Assembly (NCBI GenBank): GCA_023657465.1
Contig: JAGTJX010000004.1
Coordinates: 218,904-282,903 of the forward strand
Direction: 5' to 3'
DNA from: Lysobacteraceae bacterium
GTDB taxonomy: Bacteria; Bdellovibrionota; UBA1018; JAGTJX01
DNA: 64,000 bases
Shown: one piece after another, positions 59,708-64,000 of the stretch
Numbering within the stretch: position 1 is the stretch's first letter
How the letters are laid out: the number at the start of each line of letters is the position of its first letter
The notes under the pieces: model-generated
Seen by the model: the letters and a program-made list of their open reading frames with translations, nothing else
What the model was told of the DNA's origin: nothing
The model's database searches: none
Position numbers and translations under genes: made by a program

Positions 59708-60853
59708 ATGAAATTGAAGATTCTAAAAAACCAATCGGGTTTCACTCTTGTTGAGTTGATGATCACGACAGGATTGTTTGGTTATTGCGCTCTGATGGCG
59801 GGGACTTTGTTCGCTGAAGGTATGCGTTTAGTGGTGACGGCCAGAGCTCAGGCTGACTTTAATCAACAACTCATCTCTTTTAATGATTCAGTAGATACCT
59901 ATATTGCGAATACAACAAGAGTTCGAAGCTGTCTTTGTGGGAATGACGGACTCAAGTGTCTCTATGATGCGTCATATGGGAGTGGAACATTTCCGACGGA
60001 TGGATCACGTGTCCCCGGTGGATGTGACACATATTCTGCGAATGGAAGCGACTCTGCATGTGACTTTCTAGATTTTGATTCAGATACCGCTATGAATCCA
60101 GGTCAAGAAGCGACAGGCAATTGTATTGGAAATACAGGCTGGGAAGCTTTTACGGGTAAAGCAGTTGCAACTCAAACGACAGATTCTCTTGCGGTAGATT
60201 ATCAACTCTATCCGAAAGGATGCAAAGAGAGATTCAAGCTCCGTTGGATTCCACCCACAAAAAATAGTGAATCAGGAGGAGTATACACAGTCGGTGTTCC
60301 TGGAGAAATCCAAATGGTAAAGATCTCACTCTCTGGAGTGGAAACTGTCATGGCACGTGTTCAAGGTGTTTATGCTTTTCAATGTGGGTTTGATGCAATT
60401 AATCGAAGGTCTACTTCAATTGGTGGCATTCCACCTACAGTTGACGACCGTGGAGCTGCAACAGGTTTCAGGCTTGATATTGAAGCTAAAACTCGTAGAT
60501 CTCAAGTACCTTTTGGTGCAGCAAATGTTGTAGAGAGTTGGGCTCCGCAAGAAGTAATTCCAGATCAGTTCACGAAGGGACTTCACCGAGTCCTCTCACT
60601 TAATATTCAGTTCAGAAACTTAGCTGCAGAATCGATTCAATTCGGGCGAACGGTTTCATTCCGCGGTTGTCAGCCAGACAATACAGCTTCTTTAACTGGT
60701 GACTGCTGTTCTGGATATATTGATAGAGGAACAGGTTTATGTATGCCTAAGACTCTATGTAAGACTGCTGGGACAACGATTGCTAAAAGTGATTGGGAAC
60801 AGTGTTGTTCGCACGTCGTTTCAAATATCAATATGGTCGAACAATGCATTTGA
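59708..60853 (+). CDS. Large prepilin-like protein (PilW type)
   Basis: This 381-residue protein has a clear prepilin signal, QSG^FTLVELMITTGLFGYCALMAGTLFAEGM, with Glu at +5. It resembles PilW minor pilins in position and start. The long Cys-rich C-terminal domain contains many Cys pairs (CLCGNDGLKC and CCSGYIDRGTGLCMPKTLC at the end). It overlaps the next gene by 10 bases. Together with the genes at 57811 and 60844 it forms a minor-pilin-like set, as pilV-pilW-pilX in other bacteria. No assembly genes are in the window. Confidence 0.88.
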   Translation: MKLKILKNQSGFTLVELMITTGLFGYCALMAGTLFAEGMRLVVTARAQADFNQQLISFNDSVDTYIANTTRVRSCLCGNDGLKCLYDASYGSGTFPTDGSRVPGGCDTYSANGSDSACDFLDFDSDTAMNPGQEATGNCIGNTGWEAFTGKAVATQTTDSLAVDYQLYPKGCKERFKLRWIPPTKNSESGGVYTVGVPGEIQMVKISLSGVETVMARVQGVYAFQCGFDAINRRSTSIGGIPPTVDDRGAATGFRLDIEAKTRRSQVPFGAANVVESWAPQEVIPDQFTKGLHRVLSLNIQFRNLAAESIQFGRTVSFRGCQPDNTASLTGDCCSGYIDRGTGLCMPKTLCKTAGTTIAKSDWEQCCSHVVSNINMVEQCI

Positions 60854-61842
60854 ACAGTTCCGGCCAATCGCAGCTACTCTCTGTAATTATTCTAGGCAAC
60901 GTGATGCTTGCGATGCTTCTGGGTGTGATGGAATACTCGAATCAAGTGAGACAAGTCGCAATCAAAGAATCTCGTGTGACTGAAATGCGAAAAGCGCTCG
61001 ATGCTTCCAATCGTTTGGTGCTGCAACTCTACAGAGAAAGTGTCTGTGACCCGGTCGCACTCAATAATAAAATTAATTTCCTCAATGTATCAGGTCAACA
61101 AAGTGGAGCTATTGGTCAGAGGCAGGTTAACTTTCAGGTGAATGGCAGAGACTATCTTGTGTCAATTGGACCTGTTTCAAGACTTCCTTGGACAGTGCTC
61201 TTTGATCCTTCAATGCCTGCAGCAGGGCCAGGGGAAGGAGAAGATATTGTGGGAGTTTCGCAGGATGCAGTTGTAGAAGTTTGGACTCATTCAGGCGGTA
61301 CAAGAGTTTCTCAGAAAGCAGCACTTCTGAATAATTGTGCTTATCCATGTGCGTATATCTATGGAGGCACTCTCAACGCAAAAATGGGAATGTGTGCGAT
61401 CGCAGCTGATCCGATCGTGGGCTACCATATGGTGAACCCTGCTTCTTCTGGTGTATATTCTCCGGATACGGCCGCAGGTACAGCAGTACATCCAGCCGTA
61501 CCTCAAACTTATGGAACAGCCAATACTCCTGCAGTTGTTAAAGATGGTAACTACTATCCAGGTAATGTTTCTATAAGTATAGGTGGAGATTGCGGTACTG
61601 AAGATAATGAGCCTGTTCTGGCTGGAACGTTTACGGGTTCTTCAAGATTAGATGTTCGTGACCTGACTATTTTCCGAGATTATCTAAGATCTGGAAACAA
61701 GAACGCAACTTGCGATGCTAGGGTTCAGGACAGTGATCTCAATGCAGATGGGATTATAAACGAAAACGATTTAGTCATTTTAGAGAAGTTCTTAAGAGGC
61801 TACATTTATCAGATCCCAGTCGCAGCAGATTCTGTGTTTTAG
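60844..61842 (+). CDS. Pseudopilin-like protein (PilX type) with C-terminal dockerin repeats
   Basis: The product has 332 residues from the ATG at 60844, overlapping the previous gene. N-terminus MHLNSSGQSQLLSVIILGNVMLAMLLG has the hydrophobic helix of PilX-like pilins but lacks Glu at +5. A Cys-containing globular domain follows. Residues about 275-325 form a type I dockerin: RLDVRDLTIFRDYLRSG and DSDLNADGIINENDLVILEKFLRG, each with a Ca-binding loop and helix. Dockerins bind cohesins, so the pilus tip may dock a partner protein. Confidence 0.82.
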   Translation: MHLNSSGQSQLLSVIILGNVMLAMLLGVMEYSNQVRQVAIKESRVTEMRKALDASNRLVLQLYRESVCDPVALNNKINFLNVSGQQSGAIGQRQVNFQVNGRDYLVSIGPVSRLPWTVLFDPSMPAAGPGEGEDIVGVSQDAVVEVWTHSGGTRVSQKAALLNNCAYPCAYIYGGTLNAKMGMCAIAADPIVGYHMVNPASSGVYSPDTAAGTAVHPAVPQTYGTANTPAVVKDGNYYPGNVSISIGGDCGTEDNEPVLAGTFTGSSRLDVRDLTIFRDYLRSGNKNATCDARVQDSDLNADGIINENDLVILEKFLRGYIYQIPVAADSVF

Positions 61843-61877
61843 TCATAAGTATCAATAGGTTGTATTGTAATTAGACT

Positions 61878-61906
61878 TTGACAGCCGATGGTTTTAATCA
61901 GATAAT
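61878..61906 (+). promoter_or_regulatory. Near-consensus promoter giving a leaderless transcript
   Basis: TTGACA-N17-GATAAT is the best sigma-70 type promoter in the window. The -10 box ends 6 bases before the ATG at 61913, so the transcript should begin at or next to the start codon. No ribosome binding site is visible before that ATG. Confidence 0.7.
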
Positions 61907-61912
61907 AGATAG

Positions 61913-62509
61913 ATGAAGACATTGGGGGTTTTAACGGTTTTAATGATTATTCCTGTGCTTGGAGTAGCTCAGTCTACTAATCAGGGCTCTGTTCTCACTC
62001 CTGTTAAAGAGTCAGGAACGAGACGCAGAATCAACACAACTATTGCAACGACAACTTCAGTGGCAACTGCAGCTTCTACTGCAGCTTCTACCGCAGCTTC
62101 TACCGCAGCTTCTACTGCAGCTTCTACTGCAGCTTCTACCGCAGCTTCTACTGCAGCTTCTACTGCAGCTTCTACCGCAGCTTCTACTGCAGCTTCTACT
62201 GCAGCTTCTACTGCAGCTTCTACTGCAGCTTCTACTACAACTACGATTGTCGCAACTACTACAGTAGCATCGACTTCAACTGCAGCTTCTACTACAACTA
62301 CGATTGTCGCAACTACTACAGTAGCATCGACTTCAACTGCAGCGACCACTACAGCAGCTCCATCCTGTTCATCGGGATCAGTAGGAATGGGATGTCCCGA
62401 TTCGGGTTCGTGTATGAGTGGCGCATGTGGAAATTGCAGTGGAACATGCAAGGGATTCACAGGATATCCTACTTGCGGATGCCGAGACTCTAAAGGAAGT
62501 TGGCTTTAG
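61913..62509 (+). CDS. Secreted Ala/Ser/Thr-repeat protein with Cys-rich C-terminus
   Basis: This is a 198-residue protein. The signal peptide (MKTLGVLTVLMIIPVLGVAQ) is followed by a short linker and 14 exact AAST units (residues 53-108). The last unit opens two identical 19-residue repeats (105-142; AASTTTTIVATTTVASTST). A Cys-rich C-terminal module of about 50 residues (CSSGSVGMGCPDSGSCMSGACGNCSGTCKG) closes the protein. The repeat region is probably an extended, possibly glycosylated stalk. The repeat number likely varies between strains. The frame on the opposite strand is open only because of the repeats. Confidence 0.82.
   Translation: MKTLGVLTVLMIIPVLGVAQSTNQGSVLTPVKESGTRRRINTTIATTTSVATAASTAASTAASTAASTAASTAASTAASTAASTAASTAASTAASTAASTAASTAASTTTTIVATTTVASTSTAASTTTTIVATTTVASTSTAATTTAAPSCSSGSVGMGCPDSGSCMSGACGNCSGTCKGFTGYPTCGCRDSKGSWL
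62069..62236 (+). repeat. 14 tandem 12-bp repeats
   Basis: The unit is GCAGCTTCTAC[T/C], in frame, encoding Ala-Ala-Ser-Thr 14 times. Only the last base varies (T or C). Units start every 12 bases from 62069 to 62225. The order of T and C variants suggests recent expansion by slippage or unequal crossing-over. Confidence 0.95.
62225..62338 (+). repeat. Exact 57-bp tandem duplication
   Basis: Bases 62225-62281 and 62282-62338 are identical, encoding a 19-residue Thr-rich unit twice. Nucleotide identity including silent positions indicates a recent duplication. The first copy shares its first 12 bases with the last AAST unit. Confidence 0.92.
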
Positions 62510-62563
62510 TACAAATGACCAATTGCAATTGCCTTCTTTGTCTGAGTAGTTAGAATAGTTCTC

Positions 62564-63439
62564 ATGAACCTATTTTTGCTTTTGGCTAGTTTACAGGCGA
62601 TTTATGCGTCCCCTCCATTGTCTTCTGAAGTCATTATCTTTCACACTAACTTCGGAGATATCGCATTCAGGCTCTATCCCAAGGATGCTCCTCAAACTTC
62701 TCAACAAATTCTTCGACTAGTGAAAGAAGGAGCGTATCGAGGTGTTGAGTTCTTCCGTGTGATTCCGGATTTTATTGTTCAAACAACAGAAGTCAAAAAC
62801 AGCACCATTAACCTCCTGCCTGTTGAAGCCACTCACTTAAAACACCTTCCGATGACATTGAGTCTTGCGCATCAAGATAATAATCCTGTCAGCGGCAGAA
62901 GTTCATTTTCTTTTATTTTGGGTCAAGCTTCACACTTGAACGGTAAGTACACTGTGTTCGGTGAAGTCATCGGAGGACAAGGAGTACTCTATAGCATTAC
63001 GACTCTCCCCAGAGTCAGTGGAACCGAAATGCCAGAGCTAAGAGTGGTGATCGAGCAGACCGAAGTTGTGAATATTAGAAAATATGACTCAAAAAAACTA
63101 AAAGAAAGCCCTGAACTTACAGCTGAATTCAATACAAAGTATGCGAGACCTGCATCTCAGATGGTTTCATCTGCTGCATCTGGAAAGATGCCTAAGCAAA
63201 ACATTCTTTATGCCTTCGTGTTTGCTCTTCTGTTTTTATTCGGCTCAGTGTTCATGCACATGAATAAGAAGCCCAGAGCAATGATGGCGTTGGTTCTACT
63301 TGCGATTCTTGTTCTCGTTTATGGACTAGTAGAATATTCATTATCATCTTCCGCTTTTCCGGTCAGTTGGGCGGGAATAGCACTTTTTCTTTTGGTTCTG
63401 GTTTCACTCAAAGTCATGAGCCGATTTGAAAACCTATGA
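62564..63439 (+). CDS. Cyclophilin-type peptidyl-prolyl isomerase with C-terminal membrane anchor
   Basis: This is a 291-residue protein. A signal peptide (about 1-16, MNLFLLLASLQAIYAS) is followed by a cyclophilin domain (about 22-170): GDIAFRLYPKDAPQTSQQIL, YRGVEFFRVIPDFIVQTT with the catalytic Arg, SFSFILGQASHLNGKYTVFGEVIGG. Three hydrophobic segments (about 215-235, 240-260, 266-286) anchor it in the inner membrane, which is unusual for the family. It would fold Pro-containing proteins in the periplasm, possibly the nearby Pro-rich secreted proteins. Its stop overlaps the next ATG (ATGA). Confidence 0.88.
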   Translation: MNLFLLLASLQAIYASPPLSSEVIIFHTNFGDIAFRLYPKDAPQTSQQILRLVKEGAYRGVEFFRVIPDFIVQTTEVKNSTINLLPVEATHLKHLPMTLSLAHQDNNPVSGRSSFSFILGQASHLNGKYTVFGEVIGGQGVLYSITTLPRVSGTEMPELRVVIEQTEVVNIRKYDSKKLKESPELTAEFNTKYARPASQMVSSAASGKMPKQNILYAFVFALLFLFGSVFMHMNKKPRAMMALVLLAILVLVYGLVEYSLSSSAFPVSWAGIALFLLVLVSLKVMSRFENL

Positions 63440-64000
63440 AGAAGTACTTCTATAATTTCAAGTTAGACTTCTTCTTTTTATCAGGAATCACTATTCTCAT
63501 TTGGTGCATTGTATTTACATTCACTCAAGGTAATCGTAGTGATTTGATTTATCAAATTGCTGCTCTCACGAGTTGGGTCGTGAATTGGCCACATTTCGCG
63601 GCAACGAGCTATAGGCTCTATTATAGGAAAGATTTCTACAGCCAGTTTCCAGTAACAAGTTTTTTGATTCCAATTTTAGTACTAGTCGCAACAGTGTTCA
63701 GTCTACTTCAGCCCGAATCCTTTGCAGTCATATGGATCAAACTTTATTTAATTTGGTCTCCTTACCATTTTTGCGGGCAGACATTGGGACTTTCGCTTCT
63801 TTATGCAAGAAGAGGGGAAATGGTAATTACTCCGGTTCAGAGATTCTTCTTAGCGTCTTTTGTTTATGGATCGTTCATCACGATGACTGCAATATCAGAA
63901 ATAGGTGAGGGGTTTAATAGCTACTATGGAGTGAATTATCCCAGGTTTAACTTGAATCACCAGTTTGTAAATTTACTCATGACTTGGCAATACTTGAATA
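63436..64000 (+). CDS. Multi-pass membrane protein, N-terminal part (cut by window edge)
   Basis: The first 188 residues are visible. It begins MKKYFYNFKLDFFFLSG, with hydrophobic segments at about 13-32, 40-52, 75-95, 100-125 and 135-155. His residues sit in membrane-proximal positions (NWPHFAATSYRLYY, SPYHFCGQTLGL, LNHQFVN), which could bind metal or haem, but no family is recognised. It is translationally coupled to the cyclophilin gene (ATGA overlap). The rest lies outside the window. Confidence 0.8.
   Translation, partial: MKKYFYNFKLDFFFLSGITILIWCIVFTFTQGNRSDLIYQIAALTSWVVNWPHFAATSYRLYYRKDFYSQFPVTSFLIPILVLVATVFSLLQPESFAVIWIKLYLIWSPYHFCGQTLGLSLLYARRGEMVITPVQRFFLASFVYGSFITMTAISEIGEGFNSYYGVNYPRFNLNHQFVNLLMTWQYLN

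Noticed and set aside
62069-62236. Possible CRISPR-like array
   Set aside because: Units are contiguous 12-bp coding repeats without spacers, and no cas genes are present.
61981-62460. 159-codon ORF on the minus strand rich in Val/Glu/Ala (VEAAVEAA repeats)
   Set aside because: It is the reverse of the AAST repeat tract and stays open only because the 12-bp unit has no stop in that frame; there is no start signal.

Overview
The window is chromosomal DNA of a Gram-negative bacterium. It has lipoprotein and Sec signals, periplasmic-type enzymes, and prepilin-like proteins. The mix of genes suggests a member of the Bdellovibrionota/Oligoflexia or a related delta-type lineage: sigma-54 two-component circuits, an HD-GYP protein with its own N-terminal domain, a TRL-family lipoprotein, many unrecognised secreted proteins with Cys-rich modules on Pro/Thr linkers, and minor pilin-like genes. 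This placement is inference from gene content; no rRNA is present to confirm it. I see no phage, CRISPR array, transposase or plasmid functions.

Layout. 1-1328 (minus): obgE (cut by the window edge), rpmA and rplU. 1363-7685: a sigma-54 stress circuit with an NtrB-like kinase, a 28-residue membrane peptide, an NtrC-like activator, a double universal stress protein, a secreted protein, a CBS-domain protein and a c-type cytochrome. Three sigma-54 promoters can be read directly. 7689-9946: a secreted protein gene split by an in-frame TGA, and a lipoprotein. 10037-25797: mostly housekeeping and general metabolism (murD, topA, dprA, hisS-dut, tRNA-Arg, fructose-bisphosphate aldolase, a DEAD-box helicase, an ArfB-like release factor, a metal transporter, an MFS exporter). 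25833-31548: a 5'-nucleotidase, an HD-GYP protein, a DedA protein, a PhyH-like dioxygenase and a short-chain dehydrogenase. 31551-36675: four tightly packed genes (radical SAM, GT-C glycosyltransferase, GT2 glycosyltransferase, carbamoyltransferase) that look like a cell-surface glycan pathway. 36665-48720: transporters, a HAD phosphatase, a glutathione peroxidase, membrane proteins and large envelope proteins. 48901-53358: a signalling cluster with two receiver proteins, an HPt protein and a frameshifted hybrid kinase. 53451-62509: secreted and prepilin-like proteins, including a dockerin-bearing pseudopilin and a protein with 14 Ala-Ala-Ser-Thr repeats. 62564-64000: a membrane-anchored cyclophilin and a partial membrane protein.

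Three things are not explained by ordinary annotation. (1) Two long palindromic elements (40672-40965 and 48718-48903) sit between convergent genes. They share identical 21-base and 24-base blocks and a third related block, while their outer stems differ in sequence yet stay self-complementary. The conserved blocks fall in an internal loop and an apical loop that can pair with each other. This is the signature of an undescribed structured RNA or DNA element. (2) A 16-bp dyad, [G/A/T]TGTC-N6-GACA[C/G], occurs five times. At four of the five it lies just upstream of a plausible -35 box and a gene for a small secreted protein, at nearly constant distance. This suggests a regulon under a CRP/FNR-geometry regulator. 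(3) The sigma-54 circuit has divergent promoters and a micropeptide gene that gene callers would miss.
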